The position numbers and the translations under genes are program-made. Source: Thermomonas sp. (GTDB lineage Bacteria; Pseudomonadota; Gammaproteobacteria; Xanthomonadales; Xanthomonadaceae). From it: a stretch of 40,947 nt of DNA. The stretch is from contig NZ_JAMQHN010000025.1 of NCBI RefSeq assembly GCF_025993755.1, forward strand, positions 1 to 40,947, given 5' to 3'. A model generated the notes under the pieces. It was not told the DNA's origin, did no database searches, and worked only from the letters and a program-made list of their open reading frames with translations. Shown here piece after piece: positions 34,201-40,947 of this stretch. Each line of letters begins with the position of its first letter. Within the stretch, counting starts at the first letter, position 1.

Positions 34201-34876
34201 CCTCGTGCGCCTCGAAGCCGGTGGCATCCAGCATGCACACGTCGTTGCTGGCAATCACCGGCAGGCCAAGTTTTCCCGAGGCGTGCAGGGCGAAACGGTT
34301 GAACGCCTCCTCACCCTCGCGGCCGGTGCGGGTCAGTTCCAGATGCAGGTCGTCGCCGAACACCTCGCGCCATTCGGCCAGTTCGGCCTCGGCCTGTTCG
34401 TGACGATGTGCCGCGGACAGCCTGCCGGCGAGGCTGTGTCGACCGGCAATGGCGAACAGCCCGCGGTGGTCGTCGCGCAGCCATTCGGGGTCGATGGCCA
34501 CGCAGTCGCCGCGCCAGCCTTCCAGCCACGCGCGGCTGAGCAGACGCGACAGGCTCAGGTAGCCATCGCGATCGCGACACAGCAGGGTCAGCAGCGAGGG
34601 AACATCGCTCCCATCGGCAACCAGCACGTCGGCACCGGCGATCGGCTTGATGCCCACGGTTTCCGCCGCCTTGTAGAACTTGACCAGCGCGAACAGGTTG
34701 TTGCGGTCGGTGACGGCCAGCGCCGGCAGCCCCAGCTCCACCGCCCGGCTGAGGAGGTTGGGCCGGTCGCCGGCCTTTTCCGGGCGCGCGTAGTCCGGCT
34801 TCTCGGGCACGCGGATGGTCGAATCCACGAGCGAGAACTCGGTATGCAGGTGCAGGTGGACGAAACGTGCGGGCAT
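31292..34876 (-). CDS. dnaE: DNA polymerase III alpha subunit
   Basis: This 1194-residue replicative polymerase has an N-terminal PHP domain ([16 protein letters not shown]), a palm with [14 protein letters not shown] and catalytic PDFDIDF (D410 and D412; E. coli D401/D403), a fingers region ([34 protein letters not shown]), tandem HhH with beta-clamp contact, and an OB fold near the C-terminus (AGFVVGVRP). Start ATG 34874-34876 has GGAAG upstream. It follows rnhB after 138 bp that hold a REP-like hairpin, and precedes accA. Length is slightly above E. coli (1160). Confidence 0.97.
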   Translation of the reverse strand: [1194 protein letters not shown]

Positions 34877-34943
34877 CGTGCTTCCGCGGGCTGAACCCGC
34901 AGGTTAGGGCGGCATCCGGGCGGGGACAAGGACTTGACAGGCC

Positions 34944-34967
34944 TGTGGGAGCGCCCCATGGGCGCGA
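34944..34967. repeat. REP-like palindrome between rnhB and dnaE
   Basis: TGTGGGAGCG leads into GCGCCC (34951-34956), loop CAT, GGGCGC (34960-34965) and then GAT. The GGGAGCG head followed by a short stem is the look of REP elements common in Xanthomonadaceae and Pseudomonas. A second GGGAGCG lies in the repeat at 36770-36844. The rest of this 138-bp gap shows nothing clear. Confidence 0.5.
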
Positions 34968-35014
34968 TCAGCTGCAGGTGAGCCGCGGCTTTGGCCATGT
35001 GCCGTTCTTGCGAG

Positions 35015-35605
35015 TCATGGCAGGAGGGAAGTCTCCAGCACGGCGCGTACCGGCGCGAAGCTGCGGCGGTGCTCGGGGCAGGGACCGTGCGCGCGCAGCG
35101 CGGCCAGGTGCTGCGGACTGGGGTAGCCCTTGTGGCGGTCGAAGCCGTAGTGCGGGTAGCGTGCGTGCAGCTCAAGCATGCGGGCGTCGCGGGCGACTTT
35201 GGCGAGGATCGACGCGGCGGAAATGGCGGGGTCGAGGGCGTCGCCACCGACCAGGGCTTCGCCGGGGCAGGGCAGGTCGCGCGGGAGTTTGTTGCCGTCG
35301 ATGCGGGCGAAATCGGGTGCGGGCGACAGGCCGTGCAGGACGCGTGACATGCCGGCCATCGTGGCCTGGAAGATGTTGATGCGGTCGATCTCGTCGGCTT
35401 CGACAAAAACGATGTTCCACGCCAGCGCGCATTCGAGGATGCGCGGGTACAGTGCCTCGCGCTTCTTCCCGGTCAGGGCCTTGGAATCGTCCAGCCCGTT
35501 GACCGGCGTGCGTCCCGGCGGGAACACCACCGCGGCGACCACCACCGGCCCGGCCAGCGGGCCGCGGCCGGCCTCGTCGATCCCGGCGATGCGCGACAGG
35601 TTCAT
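35015..35605 (-). CDS. rnhB: Ribonuclease HII
   Basis: This 196-residue enzyme cuts RNA in RNA-DNA hybrids, including single ribonucleotides. It shows [22 protein letters not shown] with the D10/E11 metal ligands, [51 protein letters not shown] and the C-terminal [18 protein letters not shown]. The start MNLSRI (ATG 35603-35605) overlaps the lpxB stop by 4 bp, the conserved lpxB-rnhB coupling. The frame is open far upstream within lpxB but that is antigenic noise of a GC-rich genome, not protein. Confidence 0.95.
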   Translation of the reverse strand: MNLSRIAGIDEAGRGPLAGPVVVAAVVFPPGRTPVNGLDDSKALTGKKREALYPRILECALAWNIVFVEADEIDRINIFQATMAGMSRVLHGLSPAPDFARIDGNKLPRDLPCPGEALVGGDALDPAISAASILAKVARDARMLELHARYPHYGFDRHKGYPSPQHLAALRAHGPCPEHRRSFAPVRAVLETSLLP

Positions 35606-36744
35606 GATGAACGGGCGATCAGTTCCGCCACCGCGTCGGCGGCGCTCCGGGAGGCGTCGCGGCGCAGCGATTCGTGGAGGGCAAGGAAGCGCGGCTGCAG
35701 CGCAGCGACCGCGGCCCCGTCGCGGAACCAGCGCAGCAGCGCGGCGTGCAGGCCGTCCGGGGTGCAGGCGTCCTGCAGCAGTTCCGGGATCAGCGCCTCG
35801 CCGGCCAGCACGTTGGGCAGGCTGACGAACCGCGATTTCAGCAGCCCCAGCCATTGGACGAGGCGGTAGGTCAGCGCGGATATCCGGTGCCCGATCACCA
35901 TCGGGCGCTTGCACAGCATCGCTTCCAGCGCAGCGGTACCGGAGGCCAGCAGCACGACGTCGCTGGCGATCATGATGGCCTGCGCCTGCCCGTCGAGCAC
36001 CCGGAACAGCGGGTTGCCGGCCAGCACGCGCTCGATGGCGGCGCGGCACTGTGCGTTTGCCGCCGGCACCAGCACGCGCAGGCCCGGCAGATCGACGGCA
36101 AGGCGCTGCGCGGCCTGCGCGAAGACCGGCAGCATGCGTTCGATTTCGCCCAACCGGCTGCCCGGCAGCAGCGCCAGCAGCGGCGCGTCCGCAGCTTCGC
36201 CCAACGCCGCGCGCGCGGCGCTGCGATTCGGTGCAAGCGCAATCGAGTCGGCCAGCGGGTGGCCGATGAAGGCGGCATCGACGCCGTGATCCGCGTAGAT
36301 CGGCGGCTCCATCGGGAACAGGCACAGCACGCGATCCGCGCTGGCGCCAATCTTCGCCGCGCGTCCCTGCCGCCAGGCCCAGATCGACGGACTGACGTCG
36401 TGCACGGTGCGCACGCCGCGCCGCTTCAGCCAGCGCTCCACGCCCAGATTGAAGTCCGGCGCGTCGATGCCGATGAACACATCGGGCCGCCAGTCCAGAA
36501 CGCGCTGGCGGAACTGCCGCCGCAGCCGCAGCAGGCGCGGCAGGTGCCGGAGTACTTCCGCCAGCCCCATCACCGCCAAGGCGTCGGCCTCCCACCAGAT
36601 TTCCATGCCTTCCGCACGCATGCCGGCACCGCCGATGCCCGCGAACTGCGCGTCGGGAAAACGCGCCCGCAGCGCCGCGACCAGCCCGGCGCCCAGCTGG
36701 TCGCCCGAGGTTTCACCGGCGCATAGGGCGATGCGAAGTGTCAT
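35602..36744 (-). CDS. lpxB: Lipid-A-disaccharide synthase
   Basis: This 380-residue GT-B glycosyltransferase joins UDP-2,3-diacylglucosamine and lipid X to form the lipid A disaccharide at the inner-membrane surface. It shows [15 protein letters not shown] at the N-terminus, [56 protein letters not shown] and the [23 protein letters not shown] donor site. The start is ATG 36742-36744 (MTLRIALC). It is separated from lpxA by a 115-bp gap containing a long inverted repeat. Its stop overlaps rnhB. Confidence 0.95.
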   Translation of the reverse strand: MTLRIALCAGETSGDQLGAGLVAALRARFPDAQFAGIGGAGMRAEGMEIWWEADALAVMGLAEVLRHLPRLLRLRRQFRQRVLDWRPDVFIGIDAPDFNLGVERWLKRRGVRTVHDVSPSIWAWRQGRAAKIGASADRVLCLFPMEPPIYADHGVDAAFIGHPLADSIALAPNRSAARAALGEAADAPLLALLPGSRLGEIERMLPVFAQAAQRLAVDLPGLRVLVPAANAQCRAAIERVLAGNPLFRVLDGQAQAIMIASDVVLLASGTAALEAMLCKRPMVIGHRISALTYRLVQWLGLLKSRFVSLPNVLAGEALIPELLQDACTPDGLHAALLRWFRDGAAVAALQPRFLALHESLRRDASRSAADAVAELIARSS

Positions 36745-36769
36745 GCCGTTCCTTGTCTGGAACCTGCCT

Positions 36770-36844
36770 CGTGGTGGGGCAGGGGCGTGTCCCAACAAAG
36801 CGAGTATCGGGGAGCGACTTGGGACACGCCCCTGCCACGCCACG
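36770..36844. repeat. Long inverted repeat between lpxA and lpxB
   Basis: Perfect 18-bp arms at 36778-36795 and 36819-36836 (the right arm reads TTGGGACACGCCCCTGCC) enclose a 23-bp loop. The arms extend imperfectly to CGTGG/CCACG at 36770 and 36844. The loop ends in GGGAGCGAC, resembling the head of the element at 34944. It splits an otherwise tightly packed lpxD-fabZ-lpxA-lpxB-rnhB operon and could act as an mRNA processing or attenuation point. Confidence 0.75.
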
Positions 36845-36859
36845 GCGCGACTCGACCGA

Positions 36860-37654
36860 TCACCGCAGCAACGGCCGCTCGCCGGCGTTGATGAAGTCGA
36901 GGAAACCGCGCACATCCGCGCTCTCTTCCGCGATTTCCGCCAGCTCGGCCTTGGCCTCGTCCAGCTTCGCCTCGCCCATGTACAGCGCCCGGTAGGCGCG
37001 CTTGATGGCGGCAATGCGCGCCGCGTCGAAGCCGCGCCGCTTGAGCCCCTCGAGGTTGATGCCGCGGGGCCGGGAATACTTTTCCTGCGCCACCATCAAA
37101 AACGGCGGCACGTCGCCGTTGACGAACGCGCCCATGCCGATGAAGGCGTGATCGCCGATGCGGCAGAACTGGTGGATGCCTGAAAATCCGCTGAGGATGA
37201 CCTGGTTGCCGATATGCACATGGCCGGCCAGGGTCGCGTTGTTGGAGAACACGCAGTCGTCACCGATGATGCAATCGTGGGCGATGTGGCAGTAGGCGAG
37301 GATCCAGTTGCGATTGCCCAGACGGGTGACACCGCCGCCATCGCCGGTGCCGCGATTGATGGTGACGAATTCGCGGATCGAATTGCCGTCGCCGATCTCC
37401 AGTGTCACACGCTCGCCGCGGTATTTCTTGTCCTGCGGCTCGCCGCCGATTGCCGCGTGGCCGTGGAACACGTTGTCGCGCCCGATGCGGGTCGGACCCT
37501 CGATCGTGCAGTGCGGCCCGATCCGGCTGCCGTCGCCGATCTCGACCTCGGGGCCGATCACCGCGTAGGCGCCGACCTGCACGCCGGCGCCCAGGCGCGC
37601 CTGCGGATCGATGACCGCAGTGGGGTGAATGTTGGTGGCGGACGGGTCGCCCAC
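36860..37654 (-). CDS. lpxA: UDP-N-acetylglucosamine acyltransferase
   Basis: This 264-residue left-handed beta-helix enzyme puts the first hydroxyacyl chain on UDP-GlcNAc, the opening step of lipid A synthesis. It has hexapeptide repeats from residue ~8 ([26 protein letters not shown]), [19 protein letters not shown], and the catalytic H126 in YCHIAHDC (E. coli H125). The C-terminal helices ([15 protein letters not shown]) are present. The start codon is GTG (37652-37654), 3 bp after the fabZ stop and without a good ribosome site, so translation is probably coupled to fabZ. Length is normal (E. coli 262). Confidence 0.95.
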   Translation of the reverse strand: MGDPSATNIHPTAVIDPQARLGAGVQVGAYAVIGPEVEIGDGSRIGPHCTIEGPTRIGRDNVFHGHAAIGGEPQDKKYRGERVTLEIGDGNSIREFVTINRGTGDGGGVTRLGNRNWILAYCHIAHDCIIGDDCVFSNNATLAGHVHIGNQVILSGFSGIHQFCRIGDHAFIGMGAFVNGDVPPFLMVAQEKYSRPRGINLEGLKRRGFDAARIAAIKRAYRALYMGEAKLDEAKAELAEIAEESADVRGFLDFINAGERPLLR

Positions 37655-37657
37655 GGA

Positions 37658-38122
37658 TCAGCCGCGCGAGGCCGCGCACAGGATCTCGGCGCAGGCCACC
37701 TGCTGGCCGTCAACGCGGGCAACGCCCACGTATTGCGCCATGTTGCGGATTCGGCGCCGAAGCTCGACGTCGAGTTCCAGCCGGTCGCCGGGCCCCACCA
37801 TGTTGCTGAATTTGGCGTTGTCCACCTTCACCAGATAGAACGTTTCCGTCAGCGGGTCGCCGGGATCGCTGGACAGCTGGGTCAGCAGGCCCCCGGCCTG
37901 CGCCAGCGCCTCGATCACCAGCACGCCCGGCATCACCGGCTTGCCGGGGAAGTGGCCCTGGAAGAACGGCTCGTTGATGCTGACGTTCTTGTAGGCCAGC
38001 ACGCGCTTGTTGGGCTCCAGTTCCACCACGCGATCGACCAAGAGAAACGGGTAGCGGTGCGGCAGCAGGCGCTGGATCTCGGTGACGTCGACGGGCAGGG
38101 TGACGGCGGTGGTGTCGGTCAT
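37658..38122 (-). CDS. fabZ: (3R)-hydroxyacyl-ACP dehydratase FabZ
   Basis: This 154-residue hot-dog-fold dehydratase makes trans-2-enoyl-ACP in fatty-acid elongation and competes with LpxA/LpxD for hydroxyacyl-ACP. It shows [17 protein letters not shown], then [26 protein letters not shown] with catalytic H57 and E71. The start MTDTTAV (ATG at 38120-38122) overlaps the lpxD stop by 4 bp. Its position between lpxD and lpxA helps balance membrane and lipid A synthesis. Confidence 0.96.
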   Translation of the reverse strand: MTDTTAVTLPVDVTEIQRLLPHRYPFLLVDRVVELEPNKRVLAYKNVSINEPFFQGHFPGKPVMPGVLVIEALAQAGGLLTQLSSDPGDPLTETFYLVKVDNAKFSNMVGPGDRLELDVELRRRIRNMAQYVGVARVDGQQVACAEILCAASRG

Positions 38123-39138
38123 GCGGTGTCCTTGTCGCTGCCCGGCGCGCGCCGGGCGATGCGGTCGAGATGCTTGAAGCGCGCGGCGCTCTTGCGCCAG
38201 TCGCGGTTGGGCATCAGCGGGGTGCCGGAAGAATACTCGCCCGGCGTGCGGATGGAATGGGTCACCAGCGACATCGCGGTGACGACCACGCCGTCGCACA
38301 GTTCCAGATGGCCGAGCACGCCGGCGCCGCCGCCGATCAGGCAGCGGCGTCCGATCCGCGCGCTGCCGGCCACCGCCGAGCAGCCGGCCATCGCGGTGTG
38401 GGCGCCGATGTGGACGTTGTGGCCGATCTGGATCTGGTTGTCGAGGCGCACGTCTTCTTCCAGCACGGTGTCTTCCAGCGCGCCGCGGTCGATGGTGGTG
38501 TTGGCGCCGATCTCGCAGTCGTCGCCGACCAGCACGCCGCCCAGCTGCGGCACCTTGAGCCAACGGCCGGCGTCCATGGCGATGCCGAAGCCATCGGCGC
38601 CGAGCACCGCGCCGGGGTGGATCAACACGCGCTTGCCGAGCCGCACGCGCTTGACCAAGGTCACCCGCGCGACCAGTTCGCAGCCCTCGCCGATCGCGCA
38701 GTCCTCGCCGATCACGCAGCCGGGGCCGACGACGGCGCCGGCGGCGACCGTGCTGCGCGCCCCGATGCTGGCGTGGGCGCCGATGCAGGCGGTTGGATCG
38801 ATCTGCGACGATGGATCCACCGCCGCCGTGGGGTGGATGCCTGGGGCGTGCGCTGTCCCCTGTGCGAACAGGGCGGCAATCCTGGCGAAGGCGACGTAGG
38901 GATCAGCCGCCAACAGGGCGGTTCCAGGGCACGCATCCGCATCGCTCTCACGCAGCACGACGACTCCGGCGCGGGTGGATTCAAGCTGGCTGCGATAGCG
39001 CGGGTTGGCCAGGAAGCTCAAATGCTCCTGCGTTGCGGCGGAAAGCGTCGCCACGCCGGAGACGTCCCGATTCGCACCGCGCAGAACCAGGCCGAAACGT
39101 TCGGCCAATCCGGACGCAGGGAACGTCTGGATTGTCAT
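38119..39138 (-). CDS. lpxD: UDP-3-O-(3-hydroxyacyl)glucosamine N-acyltransferase
   Basis: This 339-residue trimeric beta-helix enzyme adds the N-linked hydroxyacyl chain in the third step of lipid A synthesis. It has an N-terminal uridine-binding domain (ANRDVSGVATLSAATQEHLSFLANPRY), then hexapeptide repeats (IHPTAAVDPSSQIDPTACIGAHASIG) and the active-site region IQIGHNVHIGAHTAMAG with the catalytic histidine. The start MTIQTF (ATG 39136-39138) is 13 bp after bamA. There is no skp/ompH gene between bamA and lpxD. Confidence 0.95.
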   Translation of the reverse strand: MTIQTFPASGLAERFGLVLRGANRDVSGVATLSAATQEHLSFLANPRYRSQLESTRAGVVVLRESDADACPGTALLAADPYVAFARIAALFAQGTAHAPGIHPTAAVDPSSQIDPTACIGAHASIGARSTVAAGAVVGPGCVIGEDCAIGEGCELVARVTLVKRVRLGKRVLIHPGAVLGADGFGIAMDAGRWLKVPQLGGVLVGDDCEIGANTTIDRGALEDTVLEEDVRLDNQIQIGHNVHIGAHTAMAGCSAVAGSARIGRRCLIGGGAGVLGHLELCDGVVVTAMSLVTHSIRTPGEYSSGTPLMPNRDWRKSAARFKHLDRIARRAPGSDKDTA

Positions 39139-39151
39139 CCGATCATGCCTG

Positions 39152-40947
39152 TCAGCGCTGGGAGCCCGCAAACGTGAACTGCAGGCGCTCGAGCTGGTCG
39201 CCGGGCCTAGTGCGGATGGGGAAGGCATAGCTGATAGAAATCGGCCCCATCGGCGAGCGCCACATCAGGGCGACGCCGACCGATGCGCGCAGTTCGTTGG
39301 CGCGGAAGTTGTTCCACCCGTTGTAAACGTTGCCGACGTCGAGGAAGGCGGAAACGCGGGCCTGCGGGCTGTCGATGATCTTCGGGAAGATTGCTTCGAG
39401 CGATCCTGCGACCAGGAGCGAGCCACCCAATGGCTGCCGGTAGCCGGTCGCCGTGACGTAGGCAGGACCCAGCGTGTTGTCCATGAACCCGCGCACGCGA
39501 CCGCTGGAGTTGATTCCGCCCGCATAGAAATTCTCGAAGAACGGCAATCCGGTTGCGACGGCCACCCGCTGGAAGTCGGGTGAAGTCGGCAGGCAGGGAT
39601 CGCTCGGCGGGGGCGGGGGCGGCGGCGGGGGCGGCGGGTTGTTCGGATCCGGCGGATTGTTGGGGTCGGGCGGTGGAGGCGGGGTGGGCAACGTGTAGCA
39701 GACGTTGCGCGCGTAGTCCTTGCCATAGGAGTCGCCGTAGCCAAGGGATCCGGCGGTGCGCAGGATCAGGTTCGGACTGAGCGGCCAGTAGCGCGAATAG
39801 TCGTATTGCAGCTTGTAATAGGAAATGGTCGATCCGGGCAGCGTGAGTTCCGCGCTCAGCTGGTGCGTGCTTCCCACTATGGGCGTCAGGTAATTGTTGC
39901 GGGTATCCCGGCCCCAGGCGCCTTGCACGCGCAGCGATTTGAAGGTGCGATCACCGACTGCGTAAAGGTAGTCCATCAACGGCTGCGGCGTGGAGCCGGC
40001 GAAGGCATTGATCTGGTTGGAGTCGGCGCCGACCATCAGCGAAACGTTGTCGCTCTCGCTCAGCGGGATGCCCAACATGACCTGGAAGGCACCGCTGTTG
40101 GACGAGTACGAAGCCACGTTGAATCTCGAATAGTCGAACTCGCGCCACCAGATGTTGTATCCGAGCGACAATCCGTTGTCGGTGAAATACGGATTCATGA
40201 ACGAGAAGTCGTAGCGTCTCTGATAGGCGCTGCGTTCCAGCGCGACGGAAAGGCGGTTGCCCGTGCCCAGGAAGTTGTTTTCCGACATCTGCAGCGACAA
40301 ATTGACGCCGGTCAGCTGCGAATAGCCGATGCCCGCCGAGATGCTGCCGGAATTGGTTTCCTTGACCGTGTAGGTGACATCGACCTGGTCCGCCGTCCCC
40401 GGGACGGGGGTCTTGTCGACCGTCACCTCTTCGAAGTAGCCCAGCCGGTCCAGACGAACCTTGCCGCGGTCGATCGCCGCCTGCGAATACCAGCTGCCCT
40501 CGAATTGGCGCATTTCGCGGCGCAGCACCGGATCGGCGGTGCGGGTATTGCCCTTGAACACGATGCGGCGCACCGTCACGCGGGGTCCGGGCTGGACCTG
40601 GAAGTCGATGGCCACCGTGCGCTTGTCGCGGTCGATGCGGGGAATCGGGTTGACCTTGGCGAAGGCGTAGCCGATGTTCGCCAGGCGCATGGTGATCGCG
40701 TTGGTCGCGAATTCCAGCACACCGCGGGAGAACGTGGCGCCCGGGCGGATGAAGGCGACCATCGCCTCGATGTCTTCCTTGGGGAACACGGTGTCCCCGG
40801 AGACGGTGGTTTCCGCAAAACTGTAGACGTCGCCTTCGGTCAGTCCGGCGGTGATGTACATGTCGCGGCGGTCGGCGCTGATGGCGACCTGGGTGGAATC
40901 GAGGCTGAAATCGATGTAGCCGCGGTTGAGGTACCACGCGGTCAGGC
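39152..40947 (-). CDS. bamA: Outer-membrane assembly factor BamA, C-terminal part
   Basis: This is ~598 residues of the Omp85 protein that inserts beta-barrels into the outer membrane; the 5' end lies past the window. The visible part starts in a POTRA domain (LTAWYLNRGYIDFSLDSTQV), continues through the last POTRA repeats (VRRIVFKGNTRTADPVLRREMRQFEGSWYS) and the 16-strand barrel, with the conserved RVRGF in extracellular loop 6. Just before that loop there is a 36-residue insert between two cysteines (codons 39698-39700 and 39593-39595) with two DPNNPP units and 11 consecutive prolines. The protein ends LQFTFAGSQR, a few residues past the usual terminal aromatic. lpxD follows after 13 bp. 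Confidence 0.95.
   Translation of the reverse strand, partial: LTAWYLNRGYIDFSLDSTQVAISADRRDMYITAGLTEGDVYSFAETTVSGDTVFPKEDIEAMVAFIRPGATFSRGVLEFATNAITMRLANIGYAFAKVNPIPRIDRDKRTVAIDFQVQPGPRVTVRRIVFKGNTRTADPVLRREMRQFEGSWYSQAAIDRGKVRLDRLGYFEEVTVDKTPVPGTADQVDVTYTVKETNSGSISAGIGYSQLTGVNLSLQMSENNFLGTGNRLSVALERSAYQRRYDFSFMNPYFTDNGLSLGYNIWWREFDYSRFNVASYSSNSGAFQVMLGIPLSESDNVSLMVGADSNQINAFAGSTPQPLMDYLYAVGDRTFKSLRVQGAWGRDTRNNYLTPIVGSTHQLSAELTLPGSTISYYKLQYDYSRYWPLSPNLILRTAGSLGYGDSYGKDYARNVCYTLPTPPPPPDPNNPPDPNNPPPPPPPPPPPSDPCLPTSPDFQRVAVATGLPFFENFYAGGINSSGRVRGFMDNTLGPAYVTATGYRQPLGGSLLVAGSLEAIFPKIIDSPQARVSAFLDVGNVYNGWNNFRANELRASVGVALMWRSPMGPISISYAFPIRTRPGDQLERLQFTFAGSQR

Noticed and set aside
31295..34894. 1199-codon open frame on the plus strand antisense to dnaE
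   Set aside because: It is a mirror of dnaE in a GC-rich genome with strong codon bias; its translation is low-complexity (A, G, R, H, Q rich), has no family motif and no ribosome site, while dnaE is intact with all catalytic motifs.
1..40947. Phage, plasmid, defence or secondary-metabolite island
   Set aside because: All genes are core or commonly conserved families with uniform codon use; there is no integrase, transposase, tRNA boundary or base-composition break.

Overview
The window is a GC-rich, gene-dense chromosomal segment (31 protein genes, two of them cut by the window edges) and reads as core genome of a gammaproteobacterium. Gene content, gene order and protein sequence point to Xanthomonadaceae (Xanthomonas/Lysobacter/Luteimonas/Thermomonas group). 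The grounds are a bamA-lpxD junction without skp, a cysB-centred sulfate-assimilation cluster, a darP protein beginning [11 protein letters not shown], and palindromic intergenic repeats of the REP type. The genus cannot be fixed from the sequence alone. I see no rRNA or tRNA gene, insertion sequence, prophage, CRISPR array or toxin/defence island.

Region 1 (1-9.0 kb) holds the 3' end of ispG (isoprenoid MEP pathway), then a sulfate-to-cysteine block. This is cysG-cysK (minus), cysB (plus, divergent from cysG) and cysJ-cysI-cysH (minus, convergent with cysB). Together they make siroheme, reduce PAPS to sulfite, reduce sulfite to sulfide and fix sulfide into cysteine, with the LysR regulator in the middle. 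A perfect T-N11-A dyad lies between cysG and cysB.

Region 2 (9.0-23.9 kb) is mixed housekeeping and envelope: a TonB-like protein, a periplasmic SIMPL protein, maf-rng (4-bp overlap), the giant AsmA-like yhdP, tldD, darP (opposite strand), pmbA/tldE, a DUF1800-DUF1501 pair (the second with a Tat signal) and a DUF4870 membrane protein closed by a strong terminator. Two gene-free stretches exceed 300 bp (9755-10091 and 10821-11226); the second carries a large inverted repeat made of short GCGGAT-type units.

Region 3 (24.0-40.9 kb) is one long run of minus-strand genes. In transcription order these are bamA (partial), lpxD, fabZ, lpxA, lpxB, rnhB, dnaE, accA, a small membrane protein, tilS, xseB, ispA, a CHASE2-domain membrane protein and a secreted SH3-M48 metalloprotease. 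The first part is the classic lipid A / outer-membrane assembly / fatty-acid / replication supercluster. The last two genes overlap by 4 bp and form a predicted envelope sensor-protease pair without an assigned function; they are the best candidate here for an uncharacterised system.

Other notable signals: four genes (maf, darP, xseB, accA) have a TAnnnT hexamer ending 6-7 nt before the ATG and no Shine-Dalgarno sequence, suggesting leaderless mRNAs. The BamA barrel has an 11-proline, cysteine-bracketed insertion near the conserved VRGF loop. A 14-bp identical motif lies at nearly the same distance upstream of yhdP and tldD. Functions are assigned from recognised motifs and family knowledge; no database search was run.
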